Source: Kitasatospora mediocidica KCTC 9733 (GTDB taxonomy: Bacteria; Actinomycetota; Actinomycetes; Streptomycetales; Streptomycetaceae). From it: a stretch of DNA of 64,000 bases. The first letter of the stretch is position 1. Every line of letters begins with the position of its first letter. Shown here in pieces: positions 21,160 to 31,492 of the stretch. Where the stretch lies: assembly GCF_000744225.1 (NCBI RefSeq), contig NZ_JQLN01000004.1, positions 620,001-684,000 of the forward strand. Direction: 5' to 3'. The notes beneath the pieces are model-generated. The model did not search any database. It saw only the letters and a list, made by a program, of their open reading frames with translations, and was not told where the DNA came from. The translations under genes and the position numbers were made by a program.

Positions 21160-21966
21160 CTAGACCTGCTGGCAGCGGGGGCACCAGAAGAGGTTGCGGG
21201 CCGCGTGCGACTCGGTGCGGATCTCGGTGCCGCAGACCAGGCAGGGCATCGCGGCCCGCCGGTAGACGTAGACCTCGCCGCCGTGGTCGTCGACCCGGGG
21301 CGGGCGGCCCATCGCCTCGGGGGTGTGCTCGGGGCGTACGGTGTCGATCCGGCCGATGGCCGCGCCGCCGTGCATCAGCTCCACCAGGTCGCCCCAGATC
21401 GCGTCCCATTCGGCCCGGGACAGGTCGCGGCCGGCCCGGTGCGGGCTGATCGCGTGCCGGAAGAGCACCTCGGCGCGGTAGACGTTGCCGACGCCTGCCA
21501 GGACCTTCTGGTCCATCAGGAGCGCCGCCACCGTGCTGCGGCTGCGCGAGATGCGCTGCCAGGCGGCCTCCGGGTCGGCGTCGGCGCGCAGCGGGTCCGG
21601 GCCGAGCCGGGCGTGCACGGCGTCCTTCTCGGCCGGGGTGATCAGCGCGCAGGTGGTCGGCCCGCGCAGGTCGGCGAAGTGCTCGGCGTTCTCCAGGCGC
21701 AGCCGGATCAGCCCGACCGGCGCGGGCGCCGGGGCCGCGCCGAAGCTGAAGCCGCCGTAGAGGCCCAGGTGGATGTGCAGCCAGGAGTCCGCGAAGCCGA
21801 GGAAGAGGTGCTTGCCGTCCGCCTCGGCGCTCTCCAGCGTGCGGCCGTCGAGCAGCGCGGCGCCCTCGGCGAAGCGGCCCTGCGGGCTGGCGACGGCCAC
21901 CGGGCGGCCGCCGAAGGCGCGCAGGTTCTCGGCGGCGAGCCGGTGCAGGATGTGGCCTTCGGGCAT
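21160..21966 (-). CDS. Endonuclease VIII-like DNA glycosylase (Fpg/Nei family)
   Basis: Removes oxidised bases from DNA and cuts the abasic site. The 268-residue protein has the catalytic N-terminus PEGH (Pro2 nucleophile, Glu3), Lys52 in DGKHLFL, and the helix-two-turns-helix segment MDQKVLAGVGNVYRAEVLF. A C-terminal zinc finger has Cys pairs CLVC and CPRC. PEGH instead of PELP points to the Nei branch rather than Fpg. Its place beside soxR and the ferredoxin makes an oxidative-stress grouping. Confidence 0.93.
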   Translation of the reverse strand: MPEGHILHRLAAENLRAFGGRPVAVASPQGRFAEGAALLDGRTLESAEADGKHLFLGFADSWLHIHLGLYGGFSFGAAPAPAPVGLIRLRLENAEHFADLRGPTTCALITPAEKDAVHARLGPDPLRADADPEAAWQRISRSRSTVAALLMDQKVLAGVGNVYRAEVLFRHAISPHRAGRDLSRAEWDAIWGDLVELMHGGAAIGRIDTVRPEHTPEAMGRPPRVDDHGGEVYVYRRAAMPCLVCGTEIRTESHAARNLFWCPRCQQV

Positions 21967-21998
21967 GACGGGTCAACTCTCGTACGGTGCGGGAGGGT

Positions 21999-22997
21999 TC
22001 AGCGGACCGGCTGGCCGGCGAGCCGGGCGGTGACCACCCGGTCCAGGGCCTCGGCGGTGGCGCTCACGTCGAGCTGGGAGTTGTCGATGATCGGCAGTCC
22101 GGAGTTGTACCAGCCGGCCATCCGCCCGTGGATCCGGGCCACTTCCTCGTCGCTGAGCCGCCGGTTGCCGCTGCGCCGGGCGTTGCGGGCGAGGACCGAG
22201 TCCAGGCCCGGGAGCAGCACCACCGGGATCATGCCGGGGCCGATGTGGCGCTTCCAGCCGCCCAGGCCGATCGCCGGACGGTCGGGGAAGACCGCGTCGT
22301 CGATGATGCAGGAGATGCCGTTGGCCAGGTAGTTGCGGCAGGCGAAGCCGCAGGTGCGGCGGGCCAGCCGGTACTGCGCCTCGGAGGCGTTGTTCCAGCC
22401 GGACTGCGGGTTGGCGAAGCCGGACTGCACCCACTCGCGGACGTCGTCCAGGCTGATGTGCGCGGTCGTGGTGGGGCGCCGCTCGGCCCAGTGCCGGGCG
22501 ACCGTGGTCTTGCCGGCGCCGGCCGGGCCGATCAGCAGGACGGCGATCGGACCGGTGTAGGCGTGCGCGACGGGCGCCGGCAGGTGGACCGGCGAGCCGG
22601 TGGGCATGACGAAGTGCCCGGTCCCGCCCGGCGGTACGGCGGCGGACGGCGCGGTGGCCTGGGCCCGGCGGGGCTGCGCGGGCGCGGGAGCGGAAGCGGG
22701 CGCCGGGCGCGGCGGCGGAGCCTGCGGCGGCTGGGCGGCCGTCACGGGTGCGGGAGGCGGCGGCGACGCCGGCGCCGAACCGGGCAGCGCGGGCGCGGGC
22801 GGCGGCGGAGCGGAGGGCAGGGCGGGCGGCAGGCCGGACGGCAGCGGAGCCGGCGGCAACGGCGGCGGCGGGCCCGGCGGCAACGCGGCGCGCCTCGTCG
22901 GCGGCGCCGGGTACGGCTGCACGGTCTGGCGCGGCGGCACCGGCGGCGGGGCCAGCGGCCGCGGAGGCTGCTGACCTCCCCCTGCGTACTGCGTCAC
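21999..22997 (-). CDS. P-loop ATP-binding protein with proline-rich N-terminus
   Basis: 332 residues of unknown function. Residues 11-125 are an extreme Pro/Ala-rich, presumably disordered region. Residues 150-330 form an AAA/kinase-like P-loop domain with GPAGAGKTT at 157-165, ISLDDVREWVQSGF, an IIDDAVFP Walker-B-like strand and an Arg-rich lid (NARRSGNRRL). It resembles small-molecule or tRNA-type kinases, but no substrate is evident. The GTG at 22997 is chosen because GGGAGG lies 7 bases upstream; an ATG at 23021 is possible. It lies downstream of aroQ on the same strand. Confidence 0.85.
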   Translation of the reverse strand: MTQYAGGGQQPPRPLAPPPVPPRQTVQPYPAPPTRRAALPPGPPPPLPPAPLPSGLPPALPSAPPPPAPALPGSAPASPPPPAPVTAAQPPQAPPPRPAPASAPAPAQPRRAQATAPSAAVPPGGTGHFVMPTGSPVHLPAPVAHAYTGPIAVLLIGPAGAGKTTVARHWAERRPTTTAHISLDDVREWVQSGFANPQSGWNNASEAQYRLARRTCGFACRNYLANGISCIIDDAVFPDRPAIGLGGWKRHIGPGMIPVVLLPGLDSVLARNARRSGNRRLSDEEVARIHGRMAGWYNSGLPIIDNSQLDVSATAEALDRVVTARLAGQPVR

Positions 22998-23086
22998 GGA
23001 CACACCTCCCGTCCGGGACATTACACGGCGGCCCGGTGAGCAGCCCAGTCCGCCCACCGGGCCGCCCACCTCGGGCGGGGCCGGCC

Positions 23087-25123
<2,037 letters not shown>

Positions 25124-25127
<4 letters not shown>

Positions 25128-26308
25128 CGGACGATCAGGTGGTCGAGGAAGTTCTGGACGTTGCGGCGGGTCTCGGAGACGTTGTCGCCGCCGAACTTCT
25201 CGCTCACCGCGTCGGCCAGCACCAGCGCGACCATCGCCTCGGCGACGATCCCGGCGGCCGGCACGGCACAGACGTCCGAGCGCTGGTGGTGCGCCTTGGC
25301 GGGCTCGCCGGTGCGCACGTCCAGGGTCTGCAGCGCGCGCGGCACGGTGGCGATCGGCTTCATCGCGGCCCGCACCCGCAGCAGCTCCCCGGTGGAGAGG
25401 CCGCCCTCGGTGCCGCCGGAGCGGCCCGAGGTGCGCCGCACGCCGTCGGGGGTCGGCACGATCTCGTCGTGCGCCTGCGAGCCGGGGACCCGGGCCAGCT
25501 CGAAGCCGTCGCCGACCTCGACGCCCTTGATCGCCTGGATGCCCATCAGCGCGGCGGCCAGGCGGGCGTCCAGGCGCCGGTCCCAGTGCACGTGCGAGCC
25601 CAGGCCCACCGGCACGCCGTACGCGAGCACCTCGACGACGCCGCCGAGCGTGTCGCCGTCCTTGTGGGCCTGGTCGATCTCGGCGACCATCCGCTTGGCG
25701 GCGTCGGCGTCCAGGCAGCGCACCGGGTCCTCGTCGAGGCGGGCCTCGTCGCCGGGCAGCGGCAGCACGCCGGCCGGGGCCTTGGCGGCGCCCAGCTCCA
25801 CCACGTGCGAGACCAGCTCGATGCCGCAGGTCTCCTTGAGGTAGGAGCGGGCGACGGCGCCCAGCGCGACCCGGGCGGCCGTCTCGCGGGCGCTGGCGCG
25901 CTCCAGGATCGGGCGGGCCTCGTCGATGCTGTACTTCTGCATGCCGGCCAGGTCGGCGTGGCCGGGGCGCGGGCGGGTGAGCGCCTCGTTACGGGCCAGG
26001 CCCGCCAGGATCTCGGGGTCGACCGGGTCGGCCGACATCACCTGCTCCCACTTGGGCCACTCGGTGTTGCCCACCATGACCGCGACGGGGCTGCCCATCG
26101 TCAGGCCGTGCCGCACGCCGCCGAGGAAGGTGACCTCGTCCTGCTCGAACTTCATCCGGGCGCCGCGCCCGTAGCCGAGCCGGCGCCGCGCCAGGGCGTC
26201 CGCCACCATCGCGGTGGTCACGGGCACGCCCGCGGGCAGGCCCTCCAACGTCGCGACGAGTGCGGGGCCGTGCGACTCCCCCGCCGTCAGCCAGCGCAAC
26301 GTACCCAA
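25124..26308 (-). CDS. aroC: Chorismate synthase
   Basis: Makes chorismate from EPSP using reduced FMN. The 394-residue protein shows all family signatures: [49 protein letters not shown] and [15 protein letters not shown]. The TTG at 26308 is the likely start because GAAGGAG lies 5 bases upstream and the family begins at that codon; the frame is open to 26368 without support. It is the first gene of the aroC-K-B-Q group. Confidence 0.96.
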
Positions 26309-26580
26309 CGGTGCTCCTTCGTCAGCGGTCCGGTCGCGGCGGTGAGGCCGCGGTCCGGCCGGGTTCATCTGTGGGCTCCGGTGCGCGGTGCCCTCTCCCG
26401 AATCCTTTCACGACTGACGGGGGTATCGGTTCACGGTCCGCTGGGCGGACAGCCACCGTCCGCGACAGGGACACCCGGTCTCAGGCACAATGGAGGCGGA
26501 CCGCCCTTCCGCGGCCACCGGACGAGACGCGCCGTACCCGGACAGACAAGACGACGCTCACTTGTCAGGAGTGTGCCGTC
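26309..26580. other. Divergent aroC / small membrane protein intergenic region
   Basis: No gene is supported here. It must carry the aroC promoter on the minus strand and the leader of the small membrane-protein gene on the plus strand, but no box pair stood out clearly. Confidence 0.4.
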
Positions 26581-26832
26581 ATGGAGCAGACCGTCCAGAT
26601 CCTCGGGTCGATCCTCATACTGATCCCCTTCGCGCTGGCCCAGTCGGGCCGGCTCAGCGCCAGGTCCAAGGCCTACCTGATCTTCAACCTGTCCGGTTCG
26701 GCGATCCTGGCGACGCAGGCCGCATTCACCCTCCAGTGGGGCTTCCTGCTGCTGGAGGGCGTCTGGGCGGTGGTGTCGCTGATCGGCCTGGTCGCCGTGC
26801 TGCGCGGCCGGGAACCCCGCACCGAGCACTGA
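26581..26832 (+). CDS. Small membrane protein (CBU_0592-like)
   Basis: 83 residues with two hydrophobic helices, at about 4-20 and 45-73, separated by a short basic hinge (SARSKAYLIFNLSG). The pattern resembles the CBU_0592 family of small inner-membrane proteins of unknown role. It is the only plus-strand gene inside the minus-strand aro region, placed between aroC and aroE. Its stop codon is embedded in a palindrome shared with the aroE stop. An AGGAG lies upstream, rather far (about 11 bases) from the ATG. Confidence 0.8.
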   Translation: MEQTVQILGSILILIPFALAQSGRLSARSKAYLIFNLSGSAILATQAAFTLQWGFLLLEGVWAVVSLIGLVAVLRGREPRTEH

Positions 26833-26845
26833 CGCCCGGGCGTCA
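26830..26845. terminator. Palindrome containing both convergent stop codons
   Basis: TGACGCCCGGGCGTCA is a perfect 16-base palindrome whose two ends are the TGA stops of the plus-strand membrane-protein gene and of aroE. It may act as a compact bidirectional terminator, though the stem is short. Confidence 0.45.
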
Positions 26846-27676
26846 ACCTGCCGCCAGCGCCTGTTCGCCGGCGGCGCGCATCGCCGCGAGCGGGCCCGGC
26901 GTGATGCGGGTGAAACGCTCGCACTGGAGCAGCGCCTGGTGGACCAGCAGGTCCAGCCCGCCCAGGACGGTGGCGCCGCGCTGCGTGCAGGCCGCCGCCA
27001 GGGCGGTCGGCCACGGGTGGTACAGGACGTCGAAGAGCACGCCGGGCGCGGCCGTCAGGCCCTCGGCGAAGGCGTCGGTGGCACCGACCGGCGTGGTGGA
27101 GATGGTCAGCGGTCCGGCCAGTGCCTCGGCGCCCTGCTCCCAGGGCGCCGTGCGGACCGCCAGCCCGAGCCGCGCGCCGAGCGCGAGCATCTCGCGGGCC
27201 CGCTCCGGGCTGCGCACGTACACCGTCACCTTGCCGGTGCACACCTGCGCCAACGCGGCCAGCGCGGAGGAGGCGGTGGCCCCGGCGCCGAGCACGGCCG
27301 CGGCCGGCACGGTCGTCACCGCACGTTCGCGCAGCGCGGCGATCAGGCCGGGCACGTCGGTGTTGTCGCCCGTGCGGCGGCCGTCGGGCTCGAGGACCAC
27401 CGTGTTGACCGCGTCCACGGCCAGCGCCGTGGCGCTCACCTCGTCCAGCAGCGGCACCACCGCGCGCTTGAGCGGCATGGTCAGCGACAGGCCCGCCCAC
27501 AGCTCCGGATCCAGCCCCGCGAGGAAGCCGGGCAGCGCCGCTTCGTCCACCTCGAACCGCCCGTACTCCCAGCCCGCCAGGCCGAGCGCGCGGTAGGCGG
27601 CGTTGTGCAGCACCGGGGAGAGCGAGTGTGCGATCGGTGAGCCGAGCACGGCGGCCCGGCGCTGGGGGATGTCCAT
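26843..27676 (-). CDS. aroE: Shikimate dehydrogenase
   Basis: NADP-dependent reduction of 3-dehydroshikimate to shikimate. The 277-residue protein has the substrate-binding SPIAHSLSPVLHNAAYRALGL start, SLTMPLKRA with the catalytic Lys, DAVNTVV, TGDNTDVPG, and a nucleotide-binding VLGAGATASSALAAL loop. It starts 8 bases after the first mltG gene, so it is cotranscribed with the alaS-ruvX-mltG run. The ATG at 27676 begins the family domain. Confidence 0.95.
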   Translation of the reverse strand: MDIPQRRAAVLGSPIAHSLSPVLHNAAYRALGLAGWEYGRFEVDEAALPGFLAGLDPELWAGLSLTMPLKRAVVPLLDEVSATALAVDAVNTVVLEPDGRRTGDNTDVPGLIAALRERAVTTVPAAAVLGAGATASSALAALAQVCTGKVTVYVRSPERAREMLALGARLGLAVRTAPWEQGAEALAGPLTISTTPVGATDAFAEGLTAAPGVLFDVLYHPWPTALAAACTQRGATVLGGLDLLVHQALLQCERFTRITPGPLAAMRAAGEQALAAG

Positions 27677-27684
27677 GGAGCCTC

Positions 27685-29562
27685 TCAGCTCTTGCTGGTG
27701 CAGATGACCTGCTTGGCGTCGAAGCCCTGGCCGTGGGCCGCGCAGTTGGCCTTGACGGCCGCCGCGAACTGCTCGCCGGTGTCGAAGAACTGGGTCTGCG
27801 TCGGACTGGTCGCCAGGAAGAAGCCCCAGGATCCGGGCGTCGGGTTGAGCACCGCCTGGATGGCGTCCTGCCCCGGGTTGGCGATCGGGGTCGGCGGCAG
27901 GCCCGGGTTGATGTAGGTGTTGTACTTGTTCGACGCGTCCTTGATCTGCGCATCGGTGAGCGTCTTCGAGCCGACCGAGTACTGCAGCGTGGTGTCCATG
28001 CCCAGCGTGTGGTGGTTCACGTCGGTGGTCAGCCGGTTGTAGATGACCCGGGCCATCTTGCCGAAGTCCGCCGAGTTGTTGCCCTCGCGCTGCAGGATAC
28101 TGGCCTCGGTGATGACGTCGTAGGCGTTCTTGAGGCCCACCGCCTGCGCGCCCCCGTCCAGGTTGAGGCCGGCGTAGGTGGTGTTGGCCGTGGCGACCAT
28201 CTGCTTGAGCAGATCCAGCGGCTTCATGCCCTGGCCGATCGAGTACTTGGTCGGCCAGAGGAAGCCCTCGGGGTTGTTGTTGGCGTAGGCCGGCAGGCCG
28301 AGGCTGCCGGCCTGGCTCTTCGCCACACCGGCCGTGGTACCCGCCGGGACCTTGAGCTTGTTGTCGATCAACGTGTAGACGGCGCTGGCCGGCTGGCCCT
28401 CGGGCACGATCAGCGCGTCGCCGCCGGCCGCGGTCAGCAGCAGCTGGATCGCGGAGTCGGCGGACATCTCGTGGTGCATGGTGTAGAAGCCCGGCTGAAT
28501 ACTCGCCGCCTTCGGGAGGTTCTTGGTGAACGCGTCGCTGAAGGCCTGCGCGCTCTTCACCACGTCGGCGTTCTTCAGCACCGTGGCCATGTCGGTGCCG
28601 GCCGCGCCGGAGGCGATCTCGATCTGCACCTCGCCGGTGCCGTCGCCGACGTAGTCGGCCGGGGGACCGAAGTGGCTCTTGTAGTAGCCGTAGCCCAGGT
28701 AGCCGACACCGCCGGCGCCACCGAGCATCACCAGCGCGACCACCAGGCAGGCCCCGCGGTTGCGGCGGCCGGTCTTCTTGCCCTTCTCCTTGCGTTTGCG
28801 CTCGGACTCGCGGCTGTTGTCCTGCTCCTCGCCGCCGAAGAAGGACGCCCGCTCCTCGTCCTCGGCGAACTCGTCCTCGGTGTGCTCGCCGTGCTCGTCC
28901 TGCTCCGCGCGTTCGTCCTCGGTGTACGCGTCCTCGGCGTACTCCCCTTCGGCGTACTCGCCCTCGGCGTAGAGCTCGTCCTCGAACTGCTCGGTGACGG
29001 CGGCCGGGTTGTCCAGCGCCGCCGCCTCGGCCTCCCAGTCGATGCCGTCGGGGCCGGGCCCGGAGGGCTGCGGGGCGACCGGCGCGGCCGGCACGGTCCG
29101 CGCGACCGGGACGGCCTGCTGCTGCGGCACGGGGGCGGGCTGTTGTTGCTGCTGGTACTGCTGCTGTTGCGGGAACTGGCCCTGCGGATAACCCTGCTGC
29201 GGGTAGCCCTGCTGCTGCTGTGGGTACCCCTGCTGCTGGGGATAGGGCTGCTGCTGCCACTGCTGCTGGTTCGGGACCTGCTGCATCGGCTGGCCGTGCT
29301 GACCCTGCTGCGCGTACGGGTCCTGCTGGGCGTACTGCTCCTGCGGGTAGCCCTGCTGCTGTCCGTAGGACTGGCCCTGCTGTACGAACTGACCCTGGCC
29401 GTACGGTCCCTGCTGCTGCGGGATGTGCTGCTGCTGCGCGTACGGATCCTGCCCGGCATAGCCCTGCCCGTCGGGAGCGGCGACCTGCTGCGCCTGCTCT
29501 CCGTACCCGGACTCGGCGGGGTTCCACGGCTGGGAGCCGTAGCCCCGACCCTGATCAGTCAT
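27685..29562 (-). CDS. mltG: Endolytic peptidoglycan transglycosylase MltG, Gln-rich cytoplasmic extension
   Basis: Cleaves nascent glycan strands at the membrane. The 625-residue protein has a long cytoplasmic N-terminus: a Gln/Tyr/Pro/Gly-rich stretch at about residues 24-150, an acidic stretch at 190-235 with EGEYAE repeats, and a Lys/Arg patch at 253-269. One membrane helix follows at 271-290. The extracellular YceG domain has the catalytic-region ASILQREG, MARVIYNRL and NTYINPGLPPTPI. The glycan-cutting domain looks intact. It is followed by aroE and preceded by a second mltG gene. Confidence 0.93.
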   Translation of the reverse strand: MTDQGRGYGSQPWNPAESGYGEQAQQVAAPDGQGYAGQDPYAQQQHIPQQQGPYGQGQFVQQGQSYGQQQGYPQEQYAQQDPYAQQGQHGQPMQQVPNQQQWQQQPYPQQQGYPQQQQGYPQQGYPQGQFPQQQQYQQQQQPAPVPQQQAVPVARTVPAAPVAPQPSGPGPDGIDWEAEAAALDNPAAVTEQFEDELYAEGEYAEGEYAEDAYTEDERAEQDEHGEHTEDEFAEDEERASFFGGEEQDNSRESERKRKEKGKKTGRRNRGACLVVALVMLGGAGGVGYLGYGYYKSHFGPPADYVGDGTGEVQIEIASGAAGTDMATVLKNADVVKSAQAFSDAFTKNLPKAASIQPGFYTMHHEMSADSAIQLLLTAAGGDALIVPEGQPASAVYTLIDNKLKVPAGTTAGVAKSQAGSLGLPAYANNNPEGFLWPTKYSIGQGMKPLDLLKQMVATANTTYAGLNLDGGAQAVGLKNAYDVITEASILQREGNNSADFGKMARVIYNRLTTDVNHHTLGMDTTLQYSVGSKTLTDAQIKDASNKYNTYINPGLPPTPIANPGQDAIQAVLNPTPGSWGFFLATSPTQTQFFDTGEQFAAAVKANCAAHGQGFDAKQVICTSKS

Positions 29563-29732
29563 CGAATCCCTTATGCCGACGGAGACGGACGGTTGATCGG
29601 ACCGGCCGTCCGGGACGGCGTCCCGGCAACGTGTCGAACCGGCGTGCTAGCGCAGCGCCTGGTGGGAGACGTTACCGTACCGCACTGCGAGGCCTCGGAT
29701 CCCGTCCTGGCGCAGAGTGGTCCTCCGGAGCC

Positions 29733-30908
29733 TCAGGAGGGGCTCGCTCCGGGCGAGGGAGCGTGCTGGGCCTGGTACGCGTTGAAGTCGTCGACGTTCT
29801 TCTTGTGCTGTTGCTCACTGTCCGTGAAACGGGTGTCCCCGGGCTGCACGGTGACGAAGTAGAGCCAGTCCCCCTGCGCCGGATTCAGCACGGCGTCCAG
29901 CGCGTCGTGCCCGGGGCTGTCGATCGGCGTCGGCGGCAGTCCGGGGTGCTGGTAGGTGTTGAACGGCGAGTCGAGCTTGGTGTCGGTCACCGTGGTGTGC
30001 AGCGTCGTGCGGCCGAGGGCGTAGTTGATGGTCGAGTCGAGCTGCAGCGGCATCCCCTTGCCCAGCCGGTTGTAGATCACCCGGGCCACCTTGGCCATGT
30101 CGTCGGGGTTGTCCGCCTCACCCTGGACCAGGCTGGCCATCACCAACGCCTGGTAGGAGGTGATCCCGTTGCCGGGCGCGTCGGCGTCCAGCTCGTCGGT
30201 GCCGGACTCCACGCCGGACTGCTTGACCATCTGCTGGAGCAGCGACAGCGGCGTGCTGTCGCTGGTGACGCTGTAGGTGGACGGGAAGTAGAGGCCCTCG
30301 GGGTTGCCGCCCGCGTAGTCGGGCAGCCCGAGCTCGTCGCGGTGCTGGTCGGCGGCGTACTGCGCGCTGCCCGAGGGGAGCTTCAGGCGCTGGTCGATCG
30401 CGGCGTAGATCTGGCTGGCGCGCCAACCCTCGGGCACGGTCAGACCGTTGGCGTTGGCCGGGTTGCCGAGCACGGTGAGCGCGGCGGCCGCGCTCATCTG
30501 CCGCTTGAGCGTGTACGTGCCGGGCTGGATCCGCTGCCCGGTGGCCTGGGCGGCGACCGTGGTGAAGGCCTTGGTACTCGCGACCACCTTGTTCTTCACC
30601 AGGAGCTGGCCGATCCGGGTGAGGCTGGCGCCCTGCGGGACGGAGATCTCGACCGAGCCGGTGCCGCCGCCCTGGTAGTCGGCCGCCTGCGGTGGGCCCG
30701 AGTGGCCGAACATCCGGACGCCGATCAGCAGGACCCCACCGGCCAGCAGGGCCAGCAGCAGCGCGGTGAGGCCGCAGGCGAGGCCCGTCCGGTCCGGGCG
30801 CTGGTCGCGGGGGCCCGACGGGGCCGGCGGGCGCTCCTGCGGTCCGGGCTCCAGGGCCGGTGCCCCGAGGTGCCCGGGGGTGAGGCCGGGGGCCGAGTCC
30901 TGGTCCAT
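29733..30908 (-). CDS. mltG: Endolytic transglycosylase MltG, second copy
   Basis: 391-residue paralogue of the downstream gene. It has a short Pro-rich cytoplasmic tail, one membrane helix at about 43-65, and a YceG/MltG domain with MASLVQGEA in the catalytic region, KVARVIYNRLGKGMPLQLDSTINYALG and NTYQHPGLPPTPIDSPG. It lacks the Gln-rich extension. The two copies differ through most of the domain, so this is not a recent duplication. It lies between ruvX, after a perfect hairpin (30944-30977), and the first mltG, with 170 bases of spacer. Confidence 0.9.
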   Translation of the reverse strand: MDQDSAPGLTPGHLGAPALEPGPQERPPAPSGPRDQRPDRTGLACGLTALLLALLAGGVLLIGVRMFGHSGPPQAADYQGGGTGSVEISVPQGASLTRIGQLLVKNKVVASTKAFTTVAAQATGQRIQPGTYTLKRQMSAAAALTVLGNPANANGLTVPEGWRASQIYAAIDQRLKLPSGSAQYAADQHRDELGLPDYAGGNPEGLYFPSTYSVTSDSTPLSLLQQMVKQSGVESGTDELDADAPGNGITSYQALVMASLVQGEADNPDDMAKVARVIYNRLGKGMPLQLDSTINYALGRTTLHTTVTDTKLDSPFNTYQHPGLPPTPIDSPGHDALDAVLNPAQGDWLYFVTVQPGDTRFTDSEQQHKKNVDDFNAYQAQHAPSPGASPS

Positions 30909-30943
30909 GGGTCGAGAGCCTCCGCGGCTGGGCGCAAACGTCA

Positions 30944-30977
30944 GGGGGCCCGTCCGGACGCGTCCGGACGGGCCCCC
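30944..30977 (-). terminator. Perfect 34-base palindrome between ruvX and mltG
   Basis: GGGGGCCCGTCCGGACG is followed directly by its reverse complement, giving a stem of up to 15 pairs with a CGCG loop. It lies 24 bases after the ruvX stop, with no T-run, and can end or attenuate transcription into the two mltG genes. Confidence 0.75.
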
Positions 30978-31000
30978 ATCTGCAAGCTAGACCAGGCTGA

Positions 31001-31492
31001 TCAGCTGATCGGCTCGACGCTCTCACCAGGTGCGCGTCCGCTCACCCGTTCGGTCTCAAGCGCGCTCTGCAGGATCACCACAGCCGCGGCCTGGTCGATC
31101 GCCGACCGGCCCTTCTTGGCCTTGACACCGGCCGCCCGCATCCCCTGAGCTGCGGTGACGGTGGTCATCCGCTCGTCGACCAGCCGGACCGGGACCGGCG
31201 CGAGCAGCGCCGCCAGCCGGCCCGCGTAGCCGCGCACCTTCTCCGCGGCCGGGCCCTCCTTGCCGTTCAGCGAGCGCGGCAGGCCGACCACGACCTCGAT
31301 CGCGTCGTACTCCTCGACGATCGCCTTGAGCCGCGCCTGGGAGCGGCCCCCGGCGGGGACCGTCTCCACGGGCGTGGCGATCAGCCCGTCGGGGTCGCAG
31401 GACGCGACCCCGATCCGGGCGTCACCGACGTCGACGGCGATCCGCCGGCCCCTGCGCCAGGGCTTGGGCTCCTCCGTCAGGCTGTGCTCCAT
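31001..31492 (-). CDS. ruvX: RuvX/YqgF, Holliday junction resolvase-like nuclease
   Basis: RNase H-fold protein linked to 16S rRNA processing and Holliday-junction cleavage. The 163-residue protein has the first acidic site in AVDVGDARIGVA, VVGLPRSLNGKEG, the DERMTT acidic motif and the C-terminal AIDQAAAVVILQS motif. ATG overlaps the alaS stop by one base (TGATG). The order alaS-ruvX-mltG-aroE is a familiar actinobacterial cluster. Confidence 0.95.
   Translation of the reverse strand: MEHSLTEEPKPWRRGRRIAVDVGDARIGVASCDPDGLIATPVETVPAGGRSQARLKAIVEEYDAIEVVVGLPRSLNGKEGPAAEKVRGYAGRLAALLAPVPVRLVDERMTTVTAAQGMRAAGVKAKKGRSAIDQAAAVVILQSALETERVSGRAPGESVEPIS

Noticed and set aside
29113..29493. Repeated CAG/CTG-like DNA that might suggest a repeat array or CRISPR
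   Set aside because: The repeats are codons of the Gln-rich arm of MltG; there are no equal-length repeats with unique spacers.
27677..29527. Large extension of the aroE frame upstream
   Set aside because: It overlaps mltG in another frame and has shuffled low-complexity composition; AroE begins at 27676.
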